Origin: Martelella sp. HB161492
GTDB lineage: Bacteria; Pseudomonadota; Alphaproteobacteria; Rhizobiales; Rhizobiaceae
Reading direction: 5' to 3'
DNA: 64,000 nt
NCBI RefSeq assembly: GCF_013184775.1
Contig: NZ_JAATVV010000009.1
Location: forward strand, 1 to 64,000
Part shown: positions 45,262 through 53,078 of the stretch, piece after piece
Layout: each line of letters starts with the position of its first letter
Position numbering within the stretch: position 1 is the stretch's first letter
The notes under the pieces: model-generated
Databases searched by the model: none
What the model saw: only the letters and a program-made list of their open reading frames with translations
What the model was told of the DNA's origin: nothing
Made by a program: the position numbers and the translations under genes

Positions 45262-47202
45262 TCAAAGATGAGGCGCATTCGCCGCATCAGACGCCGATTT
45301 TGCAGGGTCCAGACGTGCATTCAGCGCTGAAGCTGCGCCGTCTTGGGTGACGATGTCCCACAGGCTCCGTTCTCCCGCGCCCGCTTCGCTGATCATCCGG
45401 CACTGCTTGAGGGCCTGGATCTTGCCGCTGTCGGAGAGGATATCGAGGGTTTCGGGGCAGCAATCCGTCATGAGCATCCTGATGAGATCGTCGCGTGGCG
45501 GCGATAGTTTCAGAAGGCTTGCTCGGGTGCGGGGTAGCAGCATCCTGGTGAAGATTTCACCGGCGCGGGGCATGTCGCAGAGTGTGTCGAGCGTCGAGCC
45601 GGGGTTCGTCTGCGCATCCGCCGAGAAGGTCGTCCTCCTGTGGTCTGGGACAAGGCCCATGTCATCCAGCAGGAATTCGAGGGCCTTGTCCTTGAAGGCG
45701 TCTTTGTCTGTGGGGCGGCGGCTCGAACGATCCACAGTTCTTGCAGCCTCCAGAATCGCATCGTTCAGCGTTCTTCGCGTCCCATTCTGCAGCCGTCTAT
45801 ATCGAATGGCGATCGAGCCGGCTTTTGTTCCGTCATCAATCAACATGACACGCTGCTGTCTCGGGTGAGGCCTGCGTTCGCCTTCAGTCATCGGAGCGTT
45901 AAGGCCGCCCGGCACCAATTTCTCCAGTTGGGCAAACGCATCCCTCTGCTCGAAAATTGCGATCATGCGCGCGTTGATCTTGCCATCGTCGTCAAGGAGC
46001 CCGTTCTTCTTCCATGTCCGGTCATGTTGCGGCTGCTCCAGCAGTAGCCAGAGCAGTGCGTTTGTGCATGGCTGGTTCTGGACGATCTTCAGTGCGGCAT
46101 TGCCTTCGCTGAGGCCTATGGCATCGCGACGCTGCTCAAGATCAGGGTTCACAAGGCGGAAAATACCTTTGAGGCTCGGTAACGATAGCAGGGCCTCTGT
46201 GAGGCGGGATGTAGCCTCCCCATCCTTTTCGGCCAGTTTCATCTTTTGCAGATTAGCCAGAGTCCCGGGGCTTGTGAAAACCTGCAGCATCAGATGTGTC
46301 GGTTCATCCGTGATGATGCGTGAAATGTGTCTATTTGCTTTGCCGGCAGCGTTGATCAGGCCCAGTTTTACAAGGGGGGCCCGTCTGTCTGGGTCAATCA
46401 GCAGGTCGAGTGTCTCGCAGGCAAAATGTTTTTTGACGGTCTCCCGGAAAGTCTCGGGGGGAAGTTCCAGTTCCAGGAGTGCGGCCTGATTCTTCTTCTT
46501 CAGCAAGAAGTCGAGTTTGGATTTAGCATCCCATGGATCGGCCGCGCAGAAGCTATCGAGAAAAGGGGGCTTTGAGGGAGCAGTGGCCGCGTCTTCGTGA
46601 AGCCCGATCTTGTGAAACAGATATTCCAGGCACTCCCGTCTGAACGCTTCATTCTGTTCGAGGGCAAACAACGTGCTTTTCTGGGCGTCAATTTTCCGGT
46701 CTTGCGTTTCCTGTGCGATCATCGTGTCAATCAGCGTTTGCGTACGACGGTTCAGTTTTGAAAATATCTGCTCGGCCGACGGCGCTGATGATGCCCGGTC
46801 CATCCCCTCGGCGCGCTCCGCTTTGCGGACAATACCGGATTCGTCGGCGCAGTTCGGACGTTTGAAGCCCCGGCGCGCCACTGGCTGGCTCCGGGCTGCG
46901 AAAAGCGCTGACATGCCGGCAGCGTTTGTCTCGGCGTTGGAGGTTCCGGCCTCCTGCCGGTCTGCATGGATGTCAGAATGGCTTCCGGAGGGTTCTCCGT
47001 CTGCCCGGTCATCACGGCGTTGATCTGTCGTCCCCGCTGGCAATGCCTGGGGCAGGCCCTGCGGTCCGAGTGGCCGCTCGTTGCGGCTGCCAGCATCTGG
47101 TTCCGGGCCATGTGGTGGTGCCGGAGGATGGTTGCCCGGCTGCGGCGTGACCGGCCTGTCGTGGTGTGCAAATGAACCGCGTTCAGAAATGGATCTGGCC
47201 AT
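45262..47202 (-). CDS. Orphan protein with duplicated helical domain, effector-like
   Basis: I do not recognise this 646-aa protein. Residues 1-130 are disordered and rich in Pro, His, Gly, Ser and Arg (TPQPGNHPPAPPHGPEPDAG). Two similar helical units follow. Unit 1, about residues 147-300, runs from RRTQTLIDTMIAQE through CLEYLFHKIGL, AALLELELPPE and CETLDLLIDPD to LGLINAAG. Unit 2, about 470-620, has RTLNDAILEA, ALEFLLDDMGL, ASLLKLSPPRD, PETLDILSDSG and CRMISEAG in the same order. No signal peptide or membrane segment is seen. The ribosome box AGGAC is modest, and the promoter region is AT-rich, unlike its neighbours. A horizontally acquired effector-like role is inference. Confidence 0.72.
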   Translation of the reverse strand: MARSISERGSFAHHDRPVTPQPGNHPPAPPHGPEPDAGSRNERPLGPQGLPQALPAGTTDQRRDDRADGEPSGSHSDIHADRQEAGTSNAETNAAGMSALFAARSQPVARRGFKRPNCADESGIVRKAERAEGMDRASSAPSAEQIFSKLNRRTQTLIDTMIAQETQDRKIDAQKSTLFALEQNEAFRRECLEYLFHKIGLHEDAATAPSKPPFLDSFCAADPWDAKSKLDFLLKKKNQAALLELELPPETFRETVKKHFACETLDLLIDPDRRAPLVKLGLINAAGKANRHISRIITDEPTHLMLQVFTSPGTLANLQKMKLAEKDGEATSRLTEALLSLPSLKGIFRLVNPDLEQRRDAIGLSEGNAALKIVQNQPCTNALLWLLLEQPQHDRTWKKNGLLDDDGKINARMIAIFEQRDAFAQLEKLVPGGLNAPMTEGERRPHPRQQRVMLIDDGTKAGSIAIRYRRLQNGTRRTLNDAILEAARTVDRSSRRPTDKDAFKDKALEFLLDDMGLVPDHRRTTFSADAQTNPGSTLDTLCDMPRAGEIFTRMLLPRTRASLLKLSPPRDDLIRMLMTDCCPETLDILSDSGKIQALKQCRMISEAGAGERSLWDIVTQDGAASALNARLDPAKSASDAANAPHL

Positions 47203-47558
47203 GTCAATGTCCTGAATACTGTGCCTTGTCTTTAGAGATTGGATTTGTTCTATCTTTTGATTGGACTAAATGAAATTCGCAGAATCAAAATTATATCAAT
47301 ATGATAATTTTAGCTGGCAGCACCGAATTCAATGAATTTTATTCTTGCTGGCGGGGCTCGCGTGATGGGGCGGTTGCTTTGGCGCGGCATCCGCACAGCT
47401 GAACTGAACGCAGCACGAAGATGCTGCTGATGGCGTCATCAATGCAAAAAATTTACGTCGTTTGCAAAGTTTTCAGCGCGCGGAATCGGGGGTAGATTGC
47501 GCGACAAACATGTGTTGCGGCCGTTGCGCTATGGCCGCCAGCGATCCGGGAGGTCATG
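47203..47558. promoter_or_regulatory. AT-rich divergent region between orphan gene 3 and the DUF2264 gene
   Basis: This 356-bp gap holds no supported gene. The first 140 bp are strikingly AT-rich and contain the perfect inverted repeat AAAATTAT-N9-ATAATTTT at 47287-47311, about 85 bp before the orphan gene start. Nearer the DUF2264 gene are GCAGCA-N6-TGCTGC at 47411-47428 and TGCAAA-N12-TTTGCA at 47443-47466. The last is a candidate site for the LacI regulator encoded downstream. GGGAGG at 47548-47553 is the DUF2264 ribosome box. Confidence 0.4.
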
Positions 47559-49445
47559 ATGTCGCGTGAAAGAGAATTTGCCTGGGACAGGCTGCCGATC
47601 ATCCAGAAGATGGCGGCGAACAATCCGATGAACGGTAATCCGCTCAAGATCCGTGATGACATGGCGGTCGCTGTTTCCCGACTCTTTGCGCCGCTGAAAG
47701 ACCATTTCTCGACCGGCAATGCCCGTATCGAGCTTTCGGCGGGGGCTGCGCATTATGATGACGGTGCGACGGCGATGGAGGCCTTCGTGCGGCCGCTCTG
47801 GGGCATGGCACCGCTGGTTGCCGGCGGCTATGCCTTTGACGAGGCCTGGCGCTATGTCGAGGGGCTTGCCAATGGCATGGACCCGGAACATCCCGAATAT
47901 TGGGGTGACATCGCCCCCTTTGATCAGCGCCTGGTCGAGATGGCCGGTATTGCGCTGGCGCTGCTGGTCGCGCCGAAAATCTTCTGGGAGCCGATGCCTG
48001 ACGCCGCGAAGAAGAAGGCGGTCAGCTATCTTCTGAAGATCAACACCTATGATGTCGCCGACAATAACTGGCTGTTCTTTCGCGTGCTCACCAATCTGGC
48101 GCTGCGCAATGTCGGCGAGGAATGGTCGGAGGCGGCCGTGCGCGCTGCGCTGGAGCGGATCGAGAGTTTCTATATCGCCGATGGCTATTATCTTGACGGC
48201 AAGTGGCGCCAGCGTGACTATTATTCGCCGATGGCGCTGCATTTCTACGGTCTGGTCGTTGCCAAGGTGGCGGGCGATCTCTTCCCCGACTATGCTGCGC
48301 GCTATCGCGAACGTGCGCGCCTTTTCGCGCAGGATTTCCAGCACTGGTTCGCCGACGATGGCGCCGCCATTCCCTATGGCCGGTCGCTGACCTATCGCTT
48401 TGCCGAGGGCGCCTTCTGGGCCGGCTGTGCCTTTGCCGATGAGGAGGTGTTGCCCTGGGGGCGGATCAAGGGGCTGTTGTTGCGGCATCTGCGCTGGTGG
48501 TCGGATCGGCCGATCACCGATCGCGATGGTATTCTGAATATCGGTTATGCCTATCCGAACCTTTTCATGTCGGAGAGCTATAATGCGCCGGGTTCACCCT
48601 ATTGGGCGCTGAAAAGCTTTCTCGTGCTCTGCCTTGAAAAGGATCACCCCTTCTGGGCGGCCGAGGAGGAGGCGCCGGAAGCGCTGCCGGGCGGGCGTGT
48701 GATTGCGCCGGCCGCGGGCTTCATCGTGCGGCGGGCTGAAGGCGATACAGTGATGCTGACCGGCGGCCAGGATGGCCACGAACATCGCGGTTTCGATGCC
48801 AAATACAGCCGCTTTGCCTATTCCTCAGCCTTTGCCTTCTCGGTGAAATGCGACATGGTTTCGCCCGAGCAGCCGGACAAGAGCGCCGTTGACTGCGGCA
48901 TGATGATTTCGCGCGATGGCAGGACCTTCATCTCGCGGGCCGAAGTGCTTGAAGAGGGGATCGACCAGAATATGGCCTTCGGGCGCTGGCGGCCGGATGA
49001 GCGGATCACCATTGAGAGCTGGCTCGATTTCGCCAGCGAAGGCTGGCATGTCCGGATCCACCGGATCGTCACCGAGGATGCCCTGGTGATTGCCGAAAGC
49101 GGCTTCTCGCTCGACCGGACCGGCGAAAATGCACCCGGCTTTGCCGAGGGACTGAAGACCGAGCCAGGGCTTGCCATGATCCGCACCGGCTTTGCCACCT
49201 CGGCGATCCGCGACCTCACCGGCGACCGTATGGCGACGAATGTCCGCGCAGCGCCCAACACCAATCTGCGCTTTCCCCGCACGCTGTTTCCGCGCATCGA
49301 AGGCCGTGTCGGGCCGGGCGAGACCTATCTGGTCAGCGCCGCCTTTGGCGTGACGCGGCCGATGGAGGCCTTGCCGCCCATCGCGGTGCCGGAAACGGTC
49401 GCCAGCTTCTGCGCCGCGCGTGGTATCGTGCTCAACGCATTCTGA
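47559..49445 (+). CDS. DUF2264 domain-containing protein
   Basis: This 628-aa protein matches DUF2264 over its length: REFAWDRLPIIQKMAANN near the start, ELSAGAAHYDDGATAMEAFVRPLWG, NNWLFFRVLTN, DGYYLDGKWRQRDYYSPMALHFYG and DDGAAIPYGRSLTYRFAEGAFWAG. The N-terminal two thirds look like an (alpha/alpha) toroid, the C-terminal third like a beta-sandwich, as in many polysaccharide lyases and glycosidases. It lacks a signal peptide. DUF2264 genes often sit beside uronic-acid polysaccharide genes, as here. ATG 47559 has better box spacing than ATG 47556. Confidence 0.88.
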   Translation: MSREREFAWDRLPIIQKMAANNPMNGNPLKIRDDMAVAVSRLFAPLKDHFSTGNARIELSAGAAHYDDGATAMEAFVRPLWGMAPLVAGGYAFDEAWRYVEGLANGMDPEHPEYWGDIAPFDQRLVEMAGIALALLVAPKIFWEPMPDAAKKKAVSYLLKINTYDVADNNWLFFRVLTNLALRNVGEEWSEAAVRAALERIESFYIADGYYLDGKWRQRDYYSPMALHFYGLVVAKVAGDLFPDYAARYRERARLFAQDFQHWFADDGAAIPYGRSLTYRFAEGAFWAGCAFADEEVLPWGRIKGLLLRHLRWWSDRPITDRDGILNIGYAYPNLFMSESYNAPGSPYWALKSFLVLCLEKDHPFWAAEEEAPEALPGGRVIAPAAGFIVRRAEGDTVMLTGGQDGHEHRGFDAKYSRFAYSSAFAFSVKCDMVSPEQPDKSAVDCGMMISRDGRTFISRAEVLEEGIDQNMAFGRWRPDERITIESWLDFASEGWHVRIHRIVTEDALVIAESGFSLDRTGENAPGFAEGLKTEPGLAMIRTGFATSAIRDLTGDRMATNVRAAPNTNLRFPRTLFPRIEGRVGPGETYLVSAAFGVTRPMEALPPIAVPETVASFCAARGIVLNAF

Positions 49446-49468
49446 CGGCCAAGGGGAGGACGGGCACT

Positions 49469-50512
49469 CTGGTTGAGATTGGAGAACTGACGCGGAACCG
49501 GCGACGGGTCAAGCTGCGTGAAATTGCCGATGAGGCGGGGGTGTCGATTGCCACCGCCTCGCGGGCGCTTTCGGGGGCCGACGGTATTTCCGCCGCCGTC
49601 CGCGCCCGCGTGGCGCAGGTGGCCGCCCGGCTTGATTATGTCGGTCAGGGGCCGGCGCCGGAGGTGATTGTTCACTCGGCGCTCGATATGGGCATGTCGG
49701 GCCTTCCAGCCTTTCAGCAGGAGCTTTTTGCCGGCATTGAAGAGGCGGCGCTGGCGCTTGGTGTCGGTCTCACCGTGCGTGTTCACCGGCCCGGCGAAGG
49801 GCTGGAGGATGCTGACCTCTCGGCCGGGCGCGGTGCGCGCGGCCATATCCTGATGTCGGTTCAGGACGAAGTGCTGATTGGCGGATTTGTCACCCATGAT
49901 CTGCCGGCGATCATCGTCAATGGCTTTGATCCGCTGATGCGGCTGGATACGGTGGCGGCGGGAAACCGGGCCGGGGGCTATGCCACGGCACGCCATCTGA
50001 TCGGGCTCGGACATCACCGCGTCCTGATGCTGGAGCACCGGGCGCGTCTGCCGGTGATGGACCGGTTCGACGGCGCCCGTTTCGCGCTTGCCGAAGCCGG
50101 GCTGCTGCATGATCCGGGGCTTTGTTCCGACATGTCGGTGATGAATCCCGATATTGCCTATGATCTGATTGTCAGGCGCTTGGCGGATCATGGCGGCCGG
50201 CCTGATTTCACCGCCGTGCAATGCCCGAATGATGCCGCCGCCTTCGGGGTCATGGCCGCCCTTGGCGATGCCGGCTTTTCCATCCCCGACGATGTTTCGG
50301 TGGTTGGTTTCGATGATATTCCCATGGCTGCCAGTGCCAGTCCGCCGCTGACGACGGTCGCCGTTCCCAGGCATGAAATCGGCGCTCACGGGTTGCGTCG
50401 GCTGATCGCGCGCATCCGTGAACCGGCGATGACGGCGGTCTATGCCGAGCTTGCCGGACGGCTGGTCATTCGCAGCTCCACCGGGGCAATATGTCGCCGC
50501 CATGCCGATTGA
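49469..50512 (+). CDS. LacI family transcriptional regulator, apparent CTG start
   Basis: This regulator has the LacI helix-turn-helix KLREIADEAGVSIATASRALSG and a periplasmic-binding-like sensor domain with HILMSVQDEVLIGGF, ATARHLIGLGHHRVLML and VVGFDDIPMAASASPPLTTV. The first usual start, GTG at 49541, falls inside the HTH and would remove its first helix. Upstream in frame there is no ATG, GTG or TTG near a ribosome box, but a CTG at 49469 follows AGGGGAGGA (49452-49460) at good spacing and yields a 347-aa protein of normal length. CTG initiation, or a sequencing frameshift, must be considered. It follows the DUF2264 gene by 23 bp and probably controls it in response to a sugar. Confidence 0.75.
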   Translation: MVEIGELTRNRRRVKLREIADEAGVSIATASRALSGADGISAAVRARVAQVAARLDYVGQGPAPEVIVHSALDMGMSGLPAFQQELFAGIEEAALALGVGLTVRVHRPGEGLEDADLSAGRGARGHILMSVQDEVLIGGFVTHDLPAIIVNGFDPLMRLDTVAAGNRAGGYATARHLIGLGHHRVLMLEHRARLPVMDRFDGARFALAEAGLLHDPGLCSDMSVMNPDIAYDLIVRRLADHGGRPDFTAVQCPNDAAAFGVMAALGDAGFSIPDDVSVVGFDDIPMAASASPPLTTVAVPRHEIGAHGLRRLIARIREPAMTAVYAELAGRLVIRSSTGAICRRHAD

Positions 50513-50615
50513 ATTGCGCGCGCAGATAGAAAATCTTCATATCTCTGTTACGGTTCTGGCGCGAAATCCGGGTTGAGCGTTTTGCGGCAGGATCGGTTTC
50601 TTGGGGGGGGTGAAA

Positions 50616-51257
50616 GTGAATATCAATGCGGATATCGGCTTCTGGGACAGGCTCGCTGCCAGATACGCAAAATCTCCGGTTGCGGATCAGGGCGGCTATG
50701 AGCGGACGTTGGAACGGACAAGGTCTCATCTGAAGCGGACGGATCAGGTTGGCGAGCTTGGGTGCGGAACGGGAAGCACGGCACTTCTGCTTGCCGCGCA
50801 TGCCGAGACATATCTGGCGACGGATTTTTCCGGAGAAATGATCCTGATCGCCAGACACAAGCAGCAACAGGGCGAACAGCAGTCCGGACTGGACTTTCGC
50901 TGTGCGACGGCAGACGATCTGGCCAGGGAGGGCGCGCGGTTCGACGTGGTTCTCGGTTTCAACTATCTTCACGTTGTCCGTGACCTGCCCGCAACGCTGC
51001 AGGCAATCCATGCCATGCTGAAGCCTGGCGGGCTGTTCATTTCGAAAACCCCCTGTCTGCGGGAGATGAACCCCTTGATCAGGCTGGTGGCGCTGCCTGT
51101 CATGCAGCTGTTCGGCAAGGCGCCGCATGTCACGTCATTCAGTGCCAGAGCGCTGGATCAGGCCCTTGGCGATGCCGGCTTCAACGTCATTGTCACCGAA
51201 TACCATGCCAGCAAGGGGGCGGATCCGCGCCCCTTCATCGTCGCTGCGCGCGTGTGA
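50616..51257 (+). CDS. Class I SAM-dependent methyltransferase
   Basis: This 213-aa protein has the SAM-binding motif I VGELGCGTGSTALLLA (about residue 45), an acidic motif II in YLATDFSGEMI, and FDVVLGFNYLHVVRDL followed by LKPGGLFISKTPCL. It belongs to the large UbiE/small-molecule methyltransferase class; the acceptor is unknown. I choose GTG at 50616, with GGGGGGTGAAA before it, over TTG at 50601. Confidence 0.82.
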   Translation: MNINADIGFWDRLAARYAKSPVADQGGYERTLERTRSHLKRTDQVGELGCGTGSTALLLAAHAETYLATDFSGEMILIARHKQQQGEQQSGLDFRCATADDLAREGARFDVVLGFNYLHVVRDLPATLQAIHAMLKPGGLFISKTPCLREMNPLIRLVALPVMQLFGKAPHVTSFSARALDQALGDAGFNVIVTEYHASKGADPRPFIVAARV

Positions 51258-51315
51258 AGGCGGCTCGGCATCTGATCTGCGAAAACAGTTCGTGCCGGTT
51301 GCAGACGGGTGACTG

Positions 51316-51354
51316 CCCGCTGATCCGGCTTTTTCTCATTCCGGATCGGGTTTT
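51316..51354 (+). terminator. Terminator-like hairpin after the methyltransferase gene
   Basis: GATCCGG (51322-51328) pairs with CCGGATC (51341-51347), with CCCG and GGG extending the stem around a small bulge. GGGTTTTCG follows on the plus strand. It lies between the convergent methyltransferase and GntR genes. Confidence 0.5.
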
Positions 51355-51374
51355 CGAAAAGAACGCACGGCGCT

Positions 51375-52148
51375 TTAGCCGCGGCGCTGAAGTCTTGCGG
51401 CCTGACGCAGGCGCTCGTCACGCATCAGGTTGCGATACCGTTCCTGGCTGCCCTTGAGATGATCGCGCATGGCGTCACGCGCACCCTGTTCATCGCCGCT
51501 CGAAATGGCGACAACGATCCGCTCGTGCTCCCTGATCAGCAGATTGCGGTAGGCGATCTCATCGCCATCATCCTCTTCGATACGCTGACCGGTCTGAGGA
51601 ATGACGGCCTTGCCCTGCATTTCGAGAAAGGTCGAGAACAGCGGGTTGTTTGTTGCACGTGCGATGGCAAGGTGCAGTGCAATATCGGCATCTGCCCAGC
51701 GCGGACCGTCGTCGCGGGCGGCAATCGCGTCGGCATGGGCAACGAAGATCGCTTCTTCCTGGGCCGGTGAACGGCGCAGGGCTGCAAGGCCGGCGGCCTC
51801 GATTTCAAGCGGTGTGCGGGCTTCGAGAATTTCCAGTGAAGAATAGAGCCGTTCACGGTCAACACTGGGATGGGTGCGGTTGAAGGCAAAGCCGATCGGG
51901 TCGAGGACAAAGACGCCAGCCCCCTGTCTCGCTTCGACAAGGCCGTCGGAACGCAATGCCGCGACGGCCTCGCGCACGACGGTGCGCGATACGCCATGCG
52001 CCTGGGTCAGCTGCGCTTCGCTCGGCAGCTTCTGGCCGGGTTGATAGGTGCCGTCGAGGATGGCGCCGCGCAGGGCATCGCTGACGCGGGAAACGAGCGT
52101 GCCCGTACCCGCTGTGCTGCGGCTTGCCGATTGAGTGGCCAATTGCAT
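51375..52148 (-). CDS. GntR (FadR subfamily) transcriptional regulator
   Basis: This 257-aa protein has an N-terminal winged HTH (ALRGAILDGTYQPGQKLPSE, then TQAHGVSRTVVREAVAALRS) and a C-terminal all-helical FCD sensor domain with the metal/ligand residues Asp and His of DADIALHLAIARATNNP and a late His in RDAMRDHLKG. FadR-type regulators with an FCD domain often sense uronic or other sugar acids. The start at 52148 has GGAAGGGG close to the ATG; longer forms from 52169 or 52214 are possible. It is a good candidate to control the lyase/ABC locus next to it. Confidence 0.9.
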   Translation of the reverse strand: MQLATQSASRSTAGTGTLVSRVSDALRGAILDGTYQPGQKLPSEAQLTQAHGVSRTVVREAVAALRSDGLVEARQGAGVFVLDPIGFAFNRTHPSVDRERLYSSLEILEARTPLEIEAAGLAALRRSPAQEEAIFVAHADAIAARDDGPRWADADIALHLAIARATNNPLFSTFLEMQGKAVIPQTGQRIEEDDGDEIAYRNLLIREHERIVVAISSGDEQGARDAMRDHLKGSQERYRNLMRDERLRQAARLQRRG

Positions 52149-52225
52149 CCCCTTCCAAGCATCCGCCATTTTTGGGCGGTGCAACATGTCTGTTTGGTGC
52201 CGCAGTTGCAGCAAATCATCACCTA

Positions 52226-52238
52226 ATTGTATGACAAG
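52226..52238. promoter_or_regulatory. Candidate GntR operator at its own promoter
   Basis: ATTGTATGACAAG lies about 78 bp before the GntR start. Its GTATGA core also appears, in related context, in the promoter region at 54976-55059. ATTTG-GCAA-CAAAT, a perfect 5-bp palindrome at 52245-52258, lies beside it. This would fit autoregulation by the FadR-type regulator. Confidence 0.45.
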
Positions 52239-52277
52239 CTGAATTATTTGGCAACAAATGAATGATAAGTGCTCCGT

Positions 52278-53066
52278 CTAGGCCTCTGTTCCCCAGGCCT
52301 CGATCTGGGTCAGTGCCGGGAAGGGGGAGGGGTCATCGGCCTTGATCAGCTGGTCGATTCGGATCCATTCGGTGATGCGTGGTTCGATGGCATGGCGTTG
52401 CGGACCATCAACCTTGCCAAGTGGCAGATCGGTGCTCCATCCATCGCTCAGGGTCATGCGGGCCCGTTGCCACCAGGCGTCATGCGGAAAATCGGCGCGG
52501 CTGAACAGAGCCACTTCGCTAAGCCTGACGGGCCGGCCGAAATGAATGGTGATGGCAGCATCGGGATCGGAGTTGATGCCCCAGCTCGTATAGGGCCAGA
52601 AGCCGTGATTGTCGGCGGCGGTCTCGCCATCAATGGCATTGCGGGCGGCGAAGGCTGCTTCGCCGCGGGTTTCCACCGTCGCTGTCGCATGCGGGAAGAT
52701 GCTGTGATTGTCGGCGTGGTCCAGGATGTTGACCGCGAGATTGCGCTCAGCCGCGATTTCCGCAGGCCGCGCTTGGCGCGCCATGATCCGGTGCCGCGTG
52801 CCTGAAAAGGCTTGCGGCGGATAGATCATCGTCTGTTCGCCAAAGGGAACGGAGAAGGAAAAGCGCCGCTCTTTCATGAAGATGATCGCCGGGGCGAGCG
52901 CGGCATCCACGGCGAGGCTGAGGAAGCAGGGAAACTGATCTGTCTCGATGACGATCTGCTCGCCGGGATGATAGCTGCCCTCGTGAACCAGATAGGCATT
53001 GTCGCCAGCGGTCCTTTCCCTCAGTCGCGCGCCGTCCTTGTCCTCAATCGCGATTGTGATGGTCAT
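52278..53066 (-). CDS. Uncharacterised protein with discoidin-like C-terminal domain
   Basis: This 262-aa protein is not one I can name. The C-terminal half (from about residue 145: ARNAIDGETAADNHGFWPYTSWGIN, then ITIHFGRPVRLSEVALFSRAD) has the pattern of an F5/8-type C or galactose-binding-like beta-sandwich. The N-terminal half (YLVHEGSYHPGEQIVIETDQ) looks beta-rich. No signal peptide is seen. It begins 12 bp after the heparinase gene and must be cotranscribed, so it likely helps recognise or process the same polysaccharide. Confidence 0.8.
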   Translation of the reverse strand: MTITIAIEDKDGARLRERTAGDNAYLVHEGSYHPGEQIVIETDQFPCFLSLAVDAALAPAIIFMKERRFSFSVPFGEQTMIYPPQAFSGTRHRIMARQARPAEIAAERNLAVNILDHADNHSIFPHATATVETRGEAAFAARNAIDGETAADNHGFWPYTSWGINSDPDAAITIHFGRPVRLSEVALFSRADFPHDAWWQRARMTLSDGWSTDLPLGKVDGPQRHAIEPRITEWIRIDQLIKADDPSPFPALTQIEAWGTEA

Positions 53067-53078
53067 GGTCGTCTCCCC

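Noticed and set aside
45262-47202. Homology between orphan proteins 2 and 3
   Set aside because: Both are helical with disordered heads, but I could not align their domains by eye; similarity is in composition only.
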